Assembly (NCBI RefSeq): GCF_012641395.1
Contig: NZ_JABAIH010000003.1
Coordinates: forward strand, 682,001-746,000
DNA length: 64,000 bases
Direction: 5' to 3'
Source: Rhizobium sp. P32RR-XVIII
GTDB lineage: Bacteria > Pseudomonadota > Alphaproteobacteria > Rhizobiales > Rhizobiaceae
Below the pieces are notes generated by a model. That model was not told where the DNA came from and did not search any database. It saw nothing but the letters and a program-made list of their open reading frames with translations. The position numbers and the translations under genes were made by a program. Positions 34,536 to 43,598 of this stretch are shown in pieces (within the stretch, counting starts at the first letter, position 1; the number at the start of each line of letters is the position of its first letter).

Positions 34536-36239
34536 TCAGAAGGTTTTGCCGGTAATCATCATCAGGTGCTCGATAACCGGGCCGAGGGCCAGTGCCGGGA
34601 AGAAGGTCAGGCCGCCGACGATCAGGATGGTACCGCTCAGGAGGCCGACGAAGAGCAAGCTGTCCGTCGGGAAGGTGCCTGCCGAAGCGGGAACCGTCTT
34701 CTTGGTAACCAGGGAGCCTGCGATCGCAAGCGCCGGAATGATGACCAGGAAGCGGCCCATCAGCATGCCGAGACCAAGCGTGATGTTGTACCAGGGGGTG
34801 TTACCCGTCAGGCCACCGAAAGCCGAGCCGTTGTTCGCCGCAGCGGACGTATAGGCATAGAGAATTTCGGAGAAGCCGTGCGGACCCGCCGTGCCGATCG
34901 AGGCGACAGCTGACGGAAGCACCGAGGCAATCGCCGTGAAGACCAGCATCGCCAAGGGCAGGCAGAGAATGGCAAGAACAGCCATCTTCATTTCCTTGGC
35001 CTCGATCTTCTTGCCGAGATATTCCGGCGTGCGGCCGACCATGAGGCCTGCCACGAAGACGGCAACGACGATGAAGAGCAGGATGCCGTAGAAGCCCGCG
35101 CCAACGCCGCCGACGATGACTTCGCCGAGCTGCATATTGATCATGGGGATCAGGCCGCCGAGCGCCGTGAAGCTGCCGTGCATGGCGTTGACCGCGCCGC
35201 AGGAAGCGGCCGTGGTGATCACCGCAAAGAGCGAGGACATGGCGACGCCGAAGCGGACTTCCTTGCCTTCCATATTGCCGCCCTGCAGGCCGAAGGCATG
35301 CATCAGTGGGTTGCCCGCAGCTTCAGCCCAGTAGGTGACGGTAACGCCGACGATGAACAGCAGGCCCATCGTGGCGAAGATCGCCCAGCCTTGGCGCTGG
35401 TTGCCTACCATGCGGCCGAAGACGTTGGTGAAGGCGGCACCGATCGCGAAGATCGACAACATCTGGAGCATGTTCGAGATGTTGTCGGGGTTCTCAAACG
35501 GGTGCGCGGAGTTGGCGTTGAAGAAGCCGCCGCCATTGGTGCCGAGCATCTTGATGGCAAGCTGCGAGGCAACCGGGCCGACAGCGATCGTCTGCTTGGC
35601 GCCTTCCAGCGTCGTCGCGTCGACATAGGGGCCGAGCGTCTGCGGCACGCCGAGATAGACGTAAACGAGCGTGAGCACGATGCAGATCGGCAGAAGGACG
35701 TAGAGCGTCGCGCGGATCATATCGACCCAGAAATTGCCGATCGCCTTACCAGAGGCGCGCGAGAAAGCGCGGATCAGGCCGATGGCGATCGCCATGCCGG
35801 TCGCGGCGGAAACGAAGTTCTGCACGGTCAATCCGGCCATCTGCGTGAGATAGGACATCGTGCTTTCGCCGCCATAGTTCTGCCAGTTGGTGTTGGCGAC
35901 GAAGCTGATGGCGGTGTTGAAGGAAACCTCAGGCCCAACGGCAGGCATACCTGCCGGGTTATAGGGCAAGCCTGCCTGGAGACGCATCAAAGCGTAGAGT
36001 ACGATGACGCCGAGCAGGTTGAACATCAGCATGGCGAAGGCATAGGAGGTCCAATGCTGTTCTTCACGCTCGTTCGTGCCGGCCAAAGCATAAAGCCCCC
36101 GTTCGATCGGAACGAGAACCGGTGAGAGAAATGTGCGCTCGCCTGAAAAGACACGCGTCATGTAACCGCCGAGCGGTTTGACGAGCACGATGAGGATCCC
36201 GCAGAAGACGAGGATCTGTAGCCATCCGTTGAGGGTCAT
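34536..36239 (-). CDS. kdpA: Potassium-transporting ATPase potassium-binding subunit
   Basis: The 567-residue membrane protein is full-length KdpA. Selectivity-loop-like segments include [39 protein letters not shown], and [22 protein letters not shown], each tied to a pore helix as in potassium channels. About ten membrane segments are evident. The ATG at 36239 has no GGAGG-like site before it on the reverse strand, so translation may be coupled to kdpF, whose stop is 34 bases upstream. Confidence 0.96.
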   Translation of the reverse strand: MTLNGWLQILVFCGILIVLVKPLGGYMTRVFSGERTFLSPVLVPIERGLYALAGTNEREEQHWTSYAFAMLMFNLLGVIVLYALMRLQAGLPYNPAGMPAVGPEVSFNTAISFVANTNWQNYGGESTMSYLTQMAGLTVQNFVSAATGMAIAIGLIRAFSRASGKAIGNFWVDMIRATLYVLLPICIVLTLVYVYLGVPQTLGPYVDATTLEGAKQTIAVGPVASQLAIKMLGTNGGGFFNANSAHPFENPDNISNMLQMLSIFAIGAAFTNVFGRMVGNQRQGWAIFATMGLLFIVGVTVTYWAEAAGNPLMHAFGLQGGNMEGKEVRFGVAMSSLFAVITTAASCGAVNAMHGSFTALGGLIPMINMQLGEVIVGGVGAGFYGILLFIVVAVFVAGLMVGRTPEYLGKKIEAKEMKMAVLAILCLPLAMLVFTAIASVLPSAVASIGTAGPHGFSEILYAYTSAAANNGSAFGGLTGNTPWYNITLGLGMLMGRFLVIIPALAIAGSLVTKKTVPASAGTFPTDSLLFVGLLSGTILIVGGLTFFPALALGPVIEHLMMITGKTF

Positions 36240-36273
36240 GGGAGGTAACTTTCAATACCCGGTTGCTTCGGCG

Positions 36274-36363
36274 TTAGAAGCGCTCGGGGCGAATGAGAGC
36301 GTAGGTGAGATAGACGGTCAGGAACACCGTCACTGCACCGCTTAAGATATAATCGAGCGTCAT
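36274..36363 (-). CDS. kdpF: KdpF small membrane subunit (29 aa)
   Basis: ATG at 36363 to TAA at 36274 encodes 29 residues, starting TLDYILSGAVTVFLTVYLTY after the Met and ending ALIRPERF. A single hydrophobic helix and the terminal RPERF are the KdpF signature. GAGGAGAAACATC precedes the ATG. KdpF stabilises the KdpABC complex in the membrane. Such tiny genes are often missed in annotation. Confidence 0.92.
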   Translation of the reverse strand: MTLDYILSGAVTVFLTVYLTYALIRPERF

Positions 36364-36374
36364 GATGTTTCTCC

Positions 36375-36458
36375 TCAGAGCCTGTCGCAGGCGCTGGTGT
36401 AGGCAAAGCACAATGCGAAGAATACGACGGCGATGCCGAGTAAAATGATGTCCATCAT
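36375..36458 (-). CDS. Tiny membrane ORF upstream of kdpF (27 aa)
   Basis: ATGATG at 36458 to TGA at 36375 encodes 27 residues: MMDIILLGIAVVFFALCFAY, then TSACDRL. It is one hydrophobic helix with a short CDRL tail. CAGGAG lies upstream with a spacing of about 9, and its stop is 11 bases before the kdpF ATG. Short frames with a helix and CDRL-like tail occur in this place in several kdp operons. It is probably a real accessory micro-protein and the first gene of the operon. Confidence 0.75.
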   Translation of the reverse strand: MMDIILLGIAVVFFALCFAYTSACDRL

Positions 36459-36750
36459 CGATCTTGACTCCTGTTGTTTTTCTTTGGAGTCAGACAAGAT
36501 AAAGGGTGCCGGCTTGGGAGGCGGCACCTTTCATGCTTTCTGGCTGGAGACGATCTTGGTGATCTCTCATGCATTAATATGCGGCCGGACTGCATAAACG
36601 TTCGAGAGGGGCCGGAAGGCTTCAATATAAAAATCTTATAAGTGTTATTTAACTTTCAATATATGCTTGAAATAGATGAAAGCGATTGAAGGCTAATCCA
36701 GATGGAATAGCCGAGCGATATTCACTCCATCAACAATCGGAGTTATCGCA
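36459..36750. promoter_or_regulatory. Divergent kdp / SDR control region with hairpin
   Basis: The 292-base gap holds the kdp promoter (reverse strand) and probably that of the SDR gene at 36751. AAAGGGTGCCG (36501-36511) and CGGCACCTTT (36522-36531) form a stem with one bulged G about 45-75 bases before the first kdp ORF, possibly in the leader RNA. The stretch 36620-36690 is AT-rich (ATATAAAAATCTTATAAGTGTTATTTAAC), a likely site for KdpE binding and promoter melting. No exact KdpE box could be confirmed by eye. Confidence 0.5.
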
Positions 36751-37503
36751 GTGACCAACACAACTGAAAATCTTTCCGGCAAGACGGCGCTCGTGACGGG
36801 CGGGTCGCGCTCCGTCGGTGCGGCCATCGCAAAGCGTCTTGCTGCAGATGGCGCCTCGGTCGCGCTCACCTACAGCGCTTCGCCGGACAAGGCCGCCGCT
36901 GTAGTCAAGGAAATCGAGGATGCCGGCGGCCGTGCCATCGCCATCAAGGCCGATGCCGGCGATCCGGCTGCCGTCCGCGCCGCGGTGTCCCAGACGGAAG
37001 AGACGTTCGGCTCGCTCGACATCCTCGTCAACAATGCCGGCATCGCTCTTGGCGGTCCGATCGAGGACATCAAGTTCGAGGATTATGAGCGCATGATCGC
37101 CGTCAACGTCACCGGGGTGTTCGTGGCAACCCAGGAAGCAGCCCGCAGGATGAAGCCGGGTGGCCGCATCATCCATATCGGCTCGTCGATGTTCCGTTAC
37201 GCCGCCTTCCCGACCGCATCGCTTTACACGCTGACCAAAGGCGCGGTCGCCGGCTTCAACCGCGGCCTCGTGCGCGACCTCGGTCCGAAGGGCATCACCG
37301 TCAACACCGTCCATCCCGGCCCGACCGACACAGACATGAATCCCGATGGCGGCCCGATCTCGAAGGTCGTCGGCCCCGGCATGGCGATCGGCCGCTACGG
37401 CAAGGATTACGAGATCGCGAGTGTGGTTGCCTATCTCGCAAGCCCGGAAGCAGCCTTCGTCACCGGCGCCGACATCATTGCCGACGGCGGCTTCACCGCC
37501 TGA
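36751..37503 (+). CDS. Short-chain dehydrogenase/reductase
   Basis: The GTG at 36751 has GGAGTTATCGCA upstream, giving 250 residues. It is a classical SDR: cofactor motif TGGSRSVGAAIA, NNAG, catalytic Ser in IGSSMF and Tyr/Lys in LYTLTKGAV (Y-T-L-T-K), and a C-terminal VTGADIIADGGFTA. It reduces or oxidises an unknown carbonyl/alcohol pair with NAD(P). A co-directional F420-reductase-like gene follows after 24 bases and is likely in the same operon. Confidence 0.9.
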   Translation: MTNTTENLSGKTALVTGGSRSVGAAIAKRLAADGASVALTYSASPDKAAAVVKEIEDAGGRAIAIKADAGDPAAVRAAVSQTEETFGSLDILVNNAGIALGGPIEDIKFEDYERMIAVNVTGVFVATQEAARRMKPGGRIIHIGSSMFRYAAFPTASLYTLTKGAVAGFNRGLVRDLGPKGITVNTVHPGPTDTDMNPDGGPISKVVGPGMAIGRYGKDYEIASVVAYLASPEAAFVTGADIIADGGFTA

Positions 37504-37527
37504 CCTTTCATTTCAAGGAGAACGACA

Positions 37528-38127
37528 ATGTCCATCGGTATCATTGGCGCCGGCAATATCGGCGCCGCCTTCGCCCGCGCGCTCGCTCAAGCCGGCATTC
37601 CTGCCACGATCGCGAATAGCCGCGGTCCGGATTCGCTTGCAGGTCTCGTGCATGAGCTCTCGCCTTGGATCAAGGCGGGCACCATCGAGGAAGCCGCGAG
37701 CTCCGATATGGTCCTCGTTGCGGTTCCCTGGTCGAGGCTGCCGAAGGCGCTCGCCGGCCTGCCTGAATGGAATGGCCGTATCGTCATAGATGCGAACAAT
37801 CCGATCGAGGCGCCGCTCTTCAGGTCGGCCGAGCTGAACGGCAGGCTCTCCAGCGAGATCTTCGCCGATCTCGTATCAGGCGCGCGCGTCGTGAAGGCGT
37901 TCAACCATCTGCTGCCGGCCCTCGTTTCCGGCGATCCGCAGGCCGAAGGCGGCAAGCGTGTGCTCTTTTATTCCGGCGATGATGCCGCAGCAAAGGCCGA
38001 AGTCGGCGCGCTGGTCGACAAGCTCGGTTTTTTCGGCATCGACCTCGGGCTGATCGCCGTCGGCGGCAGCCTGGTTCAGTTTCCGGGTGGCCCGCTGCCG
38101 GCTCTGAACCTCGTCAAGTTCGGCTGA
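37528..38127 (+). CDS. NADP oxidoreductase, coenzyme F420-dependent family-like
   Basis: The 199-residue protein has an N-terminal Rossmann fold (SIGIIGAGNIGAAFARALAQ) and the NADP-binding signature SRGPDSL near residue 31, then VLVAVPWSRLPKAL and VIDANNP. It belongs to the family of F420H2:NADP oxidoreductase-like proteins, which in proteobacteria are NADPH-linked reductases without F420. AAGGAGAACGACA precedes the start. Its partner may be the SDR upstream. Confidence 0.85.
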   Translation: MSIGIIGAGNIGAAFARALAQAGIPATIANSRGPDSLAGLVHELSPWIKAGTIEEAASSDMVLVAVPWSRLPKALAGLPEWNGRIVIDANNPIEAPLFRSAELNGRLSSEIFADLVSGARVVKAFNHLLPALVSGDPQAEGGKRVLFYSGDDAAAKAEVGALVDKLGFFGIDLGLIAVGGSLVQFPGGPLPALNLVKFG

Positions 38128-38152
38128 GCATTTCATCGCATAATGAGCAAAA

Positions 38153-38191
38153 GCCTCCGCAATCCTGTTGAATTGCGGAGGCGTCGGGTTT
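38153..38191 (+). terminator. Rho-independent terminator after the SDR operon
   Basis: GCCTCCGCAAT (38153-38163) pairs perfectly with ATTGCGGAGGC (38172-38182), an 11-bp stem with an 8-base loop, followed by GTCGGGTTTT. It ends the SDR/F420-like transcript before the xylitol-type dehydrogenase. Confidence 0.85.
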
Positions 38192-38252
38192 TATAGTCTG
38201 CCAACGCGTCCCCCAATGAGTGGCGGACAAGGCATCAGAGAGGAACCCGACA

Positions 38253-39296
38253 ATGACCAAGGTCCGTGCGCTGGTATTGGAGCGGCAGCATAAGCTTGCG
38301 CTTCGCGATATCGATCTGCCGCTGGAGACCGGACCAGGTCAGGTGAAGATCAGGATCCACACCGTCGGGGTCTGCGGTTCGGACGTGCATTACTATACCC
38401 ACGGCAAAATTGGGCCGTTCGTCGTCAACGAGCCGATGGTGCTCGGACATGAGGCTGCGGGGACGGTGCTCGAAGTCGGCGAAGGCGTGATGCATCTGAA
38501 AATAGGCGACCGCGTCTGCATGGAGCCCGGCATTCCCGACCCGAATTCAAAGGCAAGCCGTCTCGGCATTTACAATGTCGATCCTGCCGTCACCTTCTGG
38601 GCGACGCCGCCGGTTCACGGTGTGCTGACGGCCGAGGTTGTGCATCCAGCCAACTACACCTTCAAGCTCCCGGACAATGTAAGCTTTGCCGAAGGCGCAA
38701 TGGTCGAGCCCTTTGCCGTAGGTATGCAGGCAGCAGCAAAGGCTAAGATCGCGCCTGGCGATACCGCCGTCGTGCTTGGCGCCGGTCCCATCGGCACAAT
38801 GGTGGCGATCGCCGCGCTTGCCGGCGGCTGTGCTCGGGCGATCGTTGCCGATCTTGCCCAGCCGAAGCTCGATATCGCCGCACAGTACCAGGGCGTCATC
38901 CCGATCAATATCCGCGAGAAGAACCTGACGGAGGAAGTGTCGCGCCTGACCGACGCCTGGGGCGCCGATGTCGTGTTCGAATGTTCCGGATCGCCGAAGG
39001 CCTGGGAAACGATCATGGCCTTGCCGCGCCCAGGCGGAGTCATCGTTGCCGTCGGCCTGTCGGTCAATCCGGTCGGCTTCGACGTCTCGACAGCGTCGAC
39101 CAAGGAAATCCGTATCGAAACGGTCTTCCGCTATGCGCACCAGTACGAGCGGGCGATCGCTCTGCTCGGCTCCGGCCGTGTCGACCTGAAGCCGCTGATC
39201 TCCCAGACGTTCAACTTCGAGGAATCGATCAAAGCCTTCGACCGCGCGGTCGAGGCACGGCCGGCCGATGTGAAGCTGCAGATCGTTATGGACTAA
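38253..39296 (+). CDS. Xylitol/sorbitol dehydrogenase-type MDR enzyme
   Basis: ATG at 38253 with GAGGAACCCGACA upstream gives 347 residues. A Met 11 codons earlier is not preceded by a site. The catalytic zinc ligands are Cys41 (VCGSDVHYY), His66 and Glu67 (LGHEAAG). The structural-zinc lobe has no four-cysteine cluster ([19 protein letters not shown]), as in rhizobial xylitol dehydrogenases. [17 protein letters not shown] is typical of the polyol dehydrogenase branch. It would oxidise xylitol or a similar polyol to a ketose. The end overlaps the convergent DedA gene by 4 bases. Confidence 0.87.
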   Translation: MTKVRALVLERQHKLALRDIDLPLETGPGQVKIRIHTVGVCGSDVHYYTHGKIGPFVVNEPMVLGHEAAGTVLEVGEGVMHLKIGDRVCMEPGIPDPNSKASRLGIYNVDPAVTFWATPPVHGVLTAEVVHPANYTFKLPDNVSFAEGAMVEPFAVGMQAAAKAKIAPGDTAVVLGAGPIGTMVAIAALAGGCARAIVADLAQPKLDIAAQYQGVIPINIREKNLTEEVSRLTDAWGADVVFECSGSPKAWETIMALPRPGGVIVAVGLSVNPVGFDVSTASTKEIRIETVFRYAHQYERAIALLGSGRVDLKPLISQTFNFEESIKAFDRAVEARPADVKLQIVMD

Positions 39297-39871
39297 GGGG
39301 CCCTAGGGGACCCGATGCCCGGTTTCATCTTGCGAAACGCGAGAGCCGCGCCTGCAACGATAGCCGCGGCTCCGAGCGCAATGAGCAGGTGGTGATGCAG
39401 CGGGAGGCGGCCCAGCATCTGCTGGATACCATGCCCGAAGATATAGCCCAACGCTGTGAACAATTGCCCCCAGACCAGCGCCGCCGCGATATTCAGAACG
39501 AGGAATTTCCGTGTCGGGATGCGCGTCGTGCCGATGACGATGGGGCTGATCGTCCGCAATCCGACGAGGAAGCGGAACGCGAAGATGAAGCCGGTCGGAT
39601 ATTTTTCGAGAAGCTGTGTCGCCCGCGCCAGCGCGGGCTTTTCCATCAGCCGGCGAACGAAACCCCAATGAGAGGCGTAGCGCCCGGCGAAGAACCACAT
39701 TTGGTCGCCGGCGAACGAACCACCCGCCGCTGCCATCGATGCAGCCCAGTATGTCAGAAGCCCGCGATGCGAGATGACGCCGCCCAGGAATGCGGCGGTT
39801 TCGCCTTCAAAGGCGGTGCCGAGGAATATCGCCAGCAGACCGTAATTCTCGATCAGGAGTTCGATGGACAC
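39293..39871 (-). CDS. DedA-family membrane protein
   Basis: The 192-residue protein begins [20 protein letters not shown] and has the conserved [20 protein letters not shown] motif of DedA/SNARE-associated proteins, plus membrane segments at about 8-30, 45-65, 130-150 and 160-185. DedA proteins are lipid flippases or needed for envelope homeostasis. The gene is convergent with the dehydrogenase (4-base overlap) and 54 bases downstream of a disulfide-reductase gene. Confidence 0.88.
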   Translation of the reverse strand: MSIELLIENYGLLAIFLGTAFEGETAAFLGGVISHRGLLTYWAASMAAAGGSFAGDQMWFFAGRYASHWGFVRRLMEKPALARATQLLEKYPTGFIFAFRFLVGLRTISPIVIGTTRIPTRKFLVLNIAAALVWGQLFTALGYIFGHGIQQMLGRLPLHHHLLIALGAAAIVAGAALAFRKMKPGIGSPRAP

Positions 39872-39925
39872 CCACTAGGCCTCCAGCCTTTCGCGATCTA
39901 AGGCTTCCGCGGCATCATTGCCATT

Positions 39926-41293
39926 TCAGACCGGCTTCAAGTCCCCAAGCACCGTTGGAATGAGTTCCGAGACGGTCGGGTGGATCGGCACAGCCCATTG
40001 CAGGGCAGGGTAGGTGGTGCCGGCGTTCATGGCATCGATGATGCCGTGGATCACCTCGTCGCCTTCGATGCCCAGGATGGCAGCGCCGAGGACCTGCTTG
40101 GTCTCGGCATCGGCGATAATCTTCATGAAGCCCTGGGTCTCACCGCGTTCATTGGCGCGGCCGACGCGGCTCATGGGACGCGTGGAGATCATGATTTTCC
40201 TGCCGGAGCGGCGCGCCTCCTTCTCCGTCACGCCGACACGGCCCAGCGGCGGATCGATATAGAGCGCGTATGCGGGAATGCGGCTGCTCACCTTCCGGTC
40301 AGCCCCATCCAGCAAGTTGGCCGCCACGATCTCGAAGTCGTTATAGGATGTATGCGTGAAGGCGCCGCGGCCGTTGCAATCGCCTAGCGCGTAGATGCCC
40401 TCGACATTGGTCATCAGCTTGTCGTCGACTGAGATATAGCCGCTCGCGTCCATCGCAACGCCGGCAACGTCGAGACCAAGATCGTCGGTGTTCGGTTTGC
40501 GGCCGGTCGCGATCAGCACATGACTTGCTTCGATTTCCGGTTTTCCGGAGCCAATGGTCACGGCAATTCCGCCGTCCTTCGCGGCGAAAGCAATGCCGTC
40601 GGCGTTCGTGTAAACGGCGATGCCCTCTGCGCGCAGAACATCCTCGATCGCGTCGGAAATGTCTTCATCCTCGCGGGAGGCGAGTTTCGGTCCGCGCTCG
40701 AGAACGGTGACCTCGGCGCCGAAGCGGCGGTACATCTGGGCGAATTCGAGACCGATATAGCTGCCGCCGACAACGACAAGGTGGCGCGGCAGCGTGTCGA
40801 GATCGATGATCGATGTGCTGGTGAGATAATCGATGTCGTCGACGCCTGGAAAATCCGGAATGATTGGGCGAGCGCCGACGTTCAGAAAGATTTGCGGCGC
40901 TGTCAGCGTCTCGCCGTTGACGGCAATCGTTTTCGGACCGGTGAATCTCGCCTGGCCGTAGACGACCTCCATCGTCTTCATGCCGCCGAGCCAATCGATC
41001 AGGCCGTTGCGGGCGTCCATGATGACCGTTTCCGCACGCTTGCGGACGACCCGCATGTCGATTTCGATGCCGCCGGCGATCTTCACGCCGTAGTCGCCGC
41101 CGCGGCGGGCGACGTGGGCGGCGCGGGCGCTGGCTACCAGCGTCTTCGTCGGCATGCAGCCGGCATTGACGCAAGTGCCGCCAAGATACTTGCGTTCGAT
41201 CAGCGCAACCTTCATGCCCTTCTCGGCCATGCGGGCCGCGAGAAAGGGGGCGGATTGGCCCGCCCCGATGAAAATCGCATCATAGGTTTTCAT
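39926..41293 (-). CDS. FAD-dependent pyridine nucleotide-disulfide oxidoreductase
   Basis: The 455-residue protein has an FAD site (IFIGAGQSAPFLAARMAEKG), a redox-active pair Cys41/Cys46 in GGTCVNAGCMPTKT, an NAD-binding motif VVVGGSYIGLEFAQMYRRFG, and the C-terminal dimer domain ending GTTYPALQWAVPIHPTVSEL. It resembles mercuric reductase but has neither an N-terminal metal-binding domain nor the C-terminal Cys pair. A mercury function is therefore not supported. Its start overlaps the DUF4126 stop by 4 bases. Confidence 0.88.
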   Translation of the reverse strand: MKTYDAIFIGAGQSAPFLAARMAEKGMKVALIERKYLGGTCVNAGCMPTKTLVASARAAHVARRGGDYGVKIAGGIEIDMRVVRKRAETVIMDARNGLIDWLGGMKTMEVVYGQARFTGPKTIAVNGETLTAPQIFLNVGARPIIPDFPGVDDIDYLTSTSIIDLDTLPRHLVVVGGSYIGLEFAQMYRRFGAEVTVLERGPKLASREDEDISDAIEDVLRAEGIAVYTNADGIAFAAKDGGIAVTIGSGKPEIEASHVLIATGRKPNTDDLGLDVAGVAMDASGYISVDDKLMTNVEGIYALGDCNGRGAFTHTSYNDFEIVAANLLDGADRKVSSRIPAYALYIDPPLGRVGVTEKEARRSGRKIMISTRPMSRVGRANERGETQGFMKIIADAETKQVLGAAILGIEGDEVIHGIIDAMNAGTTYPALQWAVPIHPTVSELIPTVLGDLKPV

Positions 41294-41751
41294 GGCACTG
41301 CCCCCACGATCAACAAAGCGCCGCCGACGGCGACGATATCCTCGATAAGCGCCGCCGGCAAATCCCTGCCGAAGACACTGGCGAGCTTGCCGCGGGCAGC
41401 TGCGGCACCCAGCGTCCCTGCAATGGCGCCGACGATACCCGCGATGAGACCGGCAACCAGAGGACCGCCGGAGGCCCCGACGGTGGCGCCGGCGAGAGCC
41501 CCCATGATGATACGCGCTCCGAACTGTATCGGCACCTTACGGCTCGGCGTTGTCGGCAGCTGATCACTGATCAATTCGACGACGGCAAGCAGCGTGAAGA
41601 TCCACGGCGTCCACTGATAGCCCATGAAGGCGAGAGGAGTCTGAGAGACGTCGAACCAGCCAAGTGCTGCGCCCCAGGCAGCGGCTGCAGGTGCGGTCAT
41701 GGCCCTGAGGCCGGCAATAATTCCGATCAAAAATGCAAGGAATAGAAGCAT
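41290..41751 (-). CDS. DUF4126 family membrane protein
   Basis: Met at 41751 (MLLFLAFLIGIIAGLRAMTA) is the probable start, giving 153 residues. The open frame continues upstream but has no hydrophobic start there. The protein has four or more hydrophobic segments and the family pattern TAPAAAAWGAALGWF, DQLPTTPSRKVPIQFGARI and a Gly/Ala-rich core. The function is unknown. It is translationally coupled to the disulfide reductase gene. Confidence 0.82.
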   Translation of the reverse strand: MLLFLAFLIGIIAGLRAMTAPAAAAWGAALGWFDVSQTPLAFMGYQWTPWIFTLLAVVELISDQLPTTPSRKVPIQFGARIIMGALAGATVGASGGPLVAGLIAGIVGAIAGTLGAAAARGKLASVFGRDLPAALIEDIVAVGGALLIVGAVP

Positions 41752-41910
41752 CTGCGAACCCGTCCCCGACCTGTGCCGTTGCGGCGTTCGCAGCGTGGCA
41801 CAATCTCCGAAGGGTTTCAATTCGCTCCCGGTGACTCGTTGGCGAGTTGCGAATGGCGCACAAAGAGGTCAGCGATCGGTGGATCAGGTCGTGGTCTGCA
41901 GCAGCAGGCC
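41752..41910. other. Gap between DUF4126 and gcdH genes
   Basis: The 159 bases hold no convincing gene. Reverse-strand frames across it are extensions of neighbouring shadows. No terminator hairpin with a T-run is evident, so the two flanking reverse-strand genes may share a transcript. Confidence 0.3.
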
Positions 41911-43098
41911 TTAGTTCGCGAACGCCTGTATTCCCGTAATGGCGCGGCCGAGAATGAGGGCGTGGATGTCGTGGGTGCCTTCGTAGGTGTTGACCACTTC
42001 GAGGTTGACGAGGTGGCGGGCAACGCCGAACTCGTCGGAGATGCCGTTGCCGCCGAGCATGTCGCGGGCGGCGCGGGCGATATCGAGTGCCTTGCCGCAG
42101 GAGTTGCGCTTGAGGATCGAGGTCAGCTCCACCGGCGGATGGCCTTCCTCCTTCATGCGGCCGAGCCTGAGGCAGCCCTGCAGGCCGAGCGCGATCTCGG
42201 TGGCCATGTCGGCAAGCTTCTTCTGGATCAGCTGATTGGCGGCCAGCGGCCGGTTGAACTGCTTGCGGTCGAGCACGTATTGCCGCGCCGTCGCATAGCA
42301 GGCTTCGGCCGCACCCAGCGCCCCCCAGGCAATGCCGAAGCGGGCCGAGTTCAGGCAGGTGAACGGACCCTTGAGGCCGGATACGTTGGGCAAGAGGTTT
42401 TCTTCCGGCACGAAGACATTGTCCATCACCACCTCGCCGGTGATCGAGGCGCGCAGCCCGATCTTGCCGTGGATGGCCGGCGCCGACAGTCCCTTCCAGC
42501 CCTTTTCCAGGATGAAGCCGCGGATCACGCCGTCCTCGGTCTTGGCCCAGACGACGAAGACGTCGGCGATCGGCGCGTTGGAGATCCAGGTCTTGACGCC
42601 GGTGAGACTGTAGCCGCCATCGGCCTTCCGGGCGCGCGTCGCCATCGAGCCGGGATCGGAGCCGTGGTCCGGCTCGGTGAGCCCGAAGCAGCCGATCCAT
42701 TCGCCGGTGGCAAGCTTCGGCAGGTACTTCTGCTTCTGCGCCTCGGAGCCAAAGGCATCGATCGGCACCATGACGAGCGAGGATTGCACGCTCATCATCG
42801 AGCGGTAGCCGCTGTCGACGCGCTCCACTTCGCGGGCGATCAGCCCGTAGGCGACATAGCCGAGGCCGGCGCCGCCATATTCCGGGGCAATCGTCGGGCC
42901 GAGCAGCCCGAGCTTGCCCATTTCGCGGAAGATATCAGGATCGGTCTTTTCGTGGCGGAAGGCTTCGAGGACGCGGGGTGCGAGCTTTTCCTGCGCATAG
43001 GCGTGTGCGGTATCCTGCACCATGCGCTCCTCGTCCGTCAGCTGCTCGACCAGCCGGAACGGGTCGGCCCAGTCGAAGATCTCGCGGGTGTGCTGCAT
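41911..43098 (-). CDS. gcdH: Glutaryl-CoA dehydrogenase
   Basis: The 395-residue acyl-CoA dehydrogenase matches the GcdH branch: [74 protein letters not shown], and a catalytic Glu373 in [20 protein letters not shown]. It oxidises and decarboxylates glutaryl-CoA to crotonyl-CoA using FAD and electron-transfer flavoprotein, in lysine, tryptophan and some aromatic degradation. The gene stands alone on the reverse strand, divergent from a small cupin gene. Confidence 0.94.
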   Translation of the reverse strand: MQHTREIFDWADPFRLVEQLTDEERMVQDTAHAYAQEKLAPRVLEAFRHEKTDPDIFREMGKLGLLGPTIAPEYGGAGLGYVAYGLIAREVERVDSGYRSMMSVQSSLVMVPIDAFGSEAQKQKYLPKLATGEWIGCFGLTEPDHGSDPGSMATRARKADGGYSLTGVKTWISNAPIADVFVVWAKTEDGVIRGFILEKGWKGLSAPAIHGKIGLRASITGEVVMDNVFVPEENLLPNVSGLKGPFTCLNSARFGIAWGALGAAEACYATARQYVLDRKQFNRPLAANQLIQKKLADMATEIALGLQGCLRLGRMKEEGHPPVELTSILKRNSCGKALDIARAARDMLGGNGISDEFGVARHLVNLEVVNTYEGTHDIHALILGRAITGIQAFAN

Positions 43099-43259
43099 GA
43101 CGGCGTCTCCTCACCATTGTTCAGGCATGCCTGATCAAGCTGGCCATAACGCCGGCCAACTTCGGCGTCAACCGGAAGGAATATAGCGGATACAGGCTTT
43201 TCAAACAGGCTTCCATGCTCCAACTTGCCGCCCTATGAAATCGAATTGAGGAGGCGGGA
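43099..43259. promoter_or_regulatory. Divergent promoter region of gcdH and the KdgF-like cupin
   Basis: The 161 bases between two divergent starts must hold both promoters. TTGAGGAGGCGGGA precedes the cupin ATG (43260), and GGAGACGCCGTC precedes gcdH. No recognisable operator was found. Confidence 0.4.
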
Positions 43260-43598
43260 ATGACGTCGAGCAGTCTTTTTGTGCATGCCGAAGGTGCTGA
43301 CTGGATCAGTCCGGAACCGGGTGTCACGCGCCGCATCATGGTCTATCTGCCCGAAATGATGATGGTCGAAGTCGCGTTCGAGAAGGATGCGGTCGGAGCT
43401 GCGCACTCGCACCCGCATATCCAGGCGAGCTATGTCGCCGAAGGCAGCTTTGCCGTGACCATCGACGGAAAGACCGAGGTGCTGAATGAGGGCGGCAGCT
43501 TCATCGTGCCGCCGAACCTCGTTCATGGAGTCAAGGCTTTGGAAAAGGGCCGCCTGATCGACACCTTCACGCCGCACCGCGCGGAGTTCCTGAAATGA
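43260..43598 (+). CDS. Small single-domain cupin (KdgF-like)
   Basis: The 112-residue cupin has motif 1 GAAHSHPHIQASYVAEGSF with His-x-His and Gln in the KdgF arrangement (HSHPHIQ), and motif 2 FIVPPNLVHGVKALEKG. KdgF-type cupins linearise 4,5-unsaturated uronates in pectin/alginate breakdown. No other uronate genes flank it, so the assignment is by motif only. It ends 1 base before the LysR stop on the other strand, and has a GGAGG site. Confidence 0.8.
   Translation: MTSSSLFVHAEGADWISPEPGVTRRIMVYLPEMMMVEVAFEKDAVGAAHSHPHIQASYVAEGSFAVTIDGKTEVLNEGGSFIVPPNLVHGVKALEKGRLIDTFTPHRAEFLK

Noticed and set aside
39926..41293. Naming the flavin disulfide reductase a mercuric reductase
   Set aside because: It lacks the N-terminal metal-binding domain and the C-terminal Cys pair, and there are no mer genes around it.
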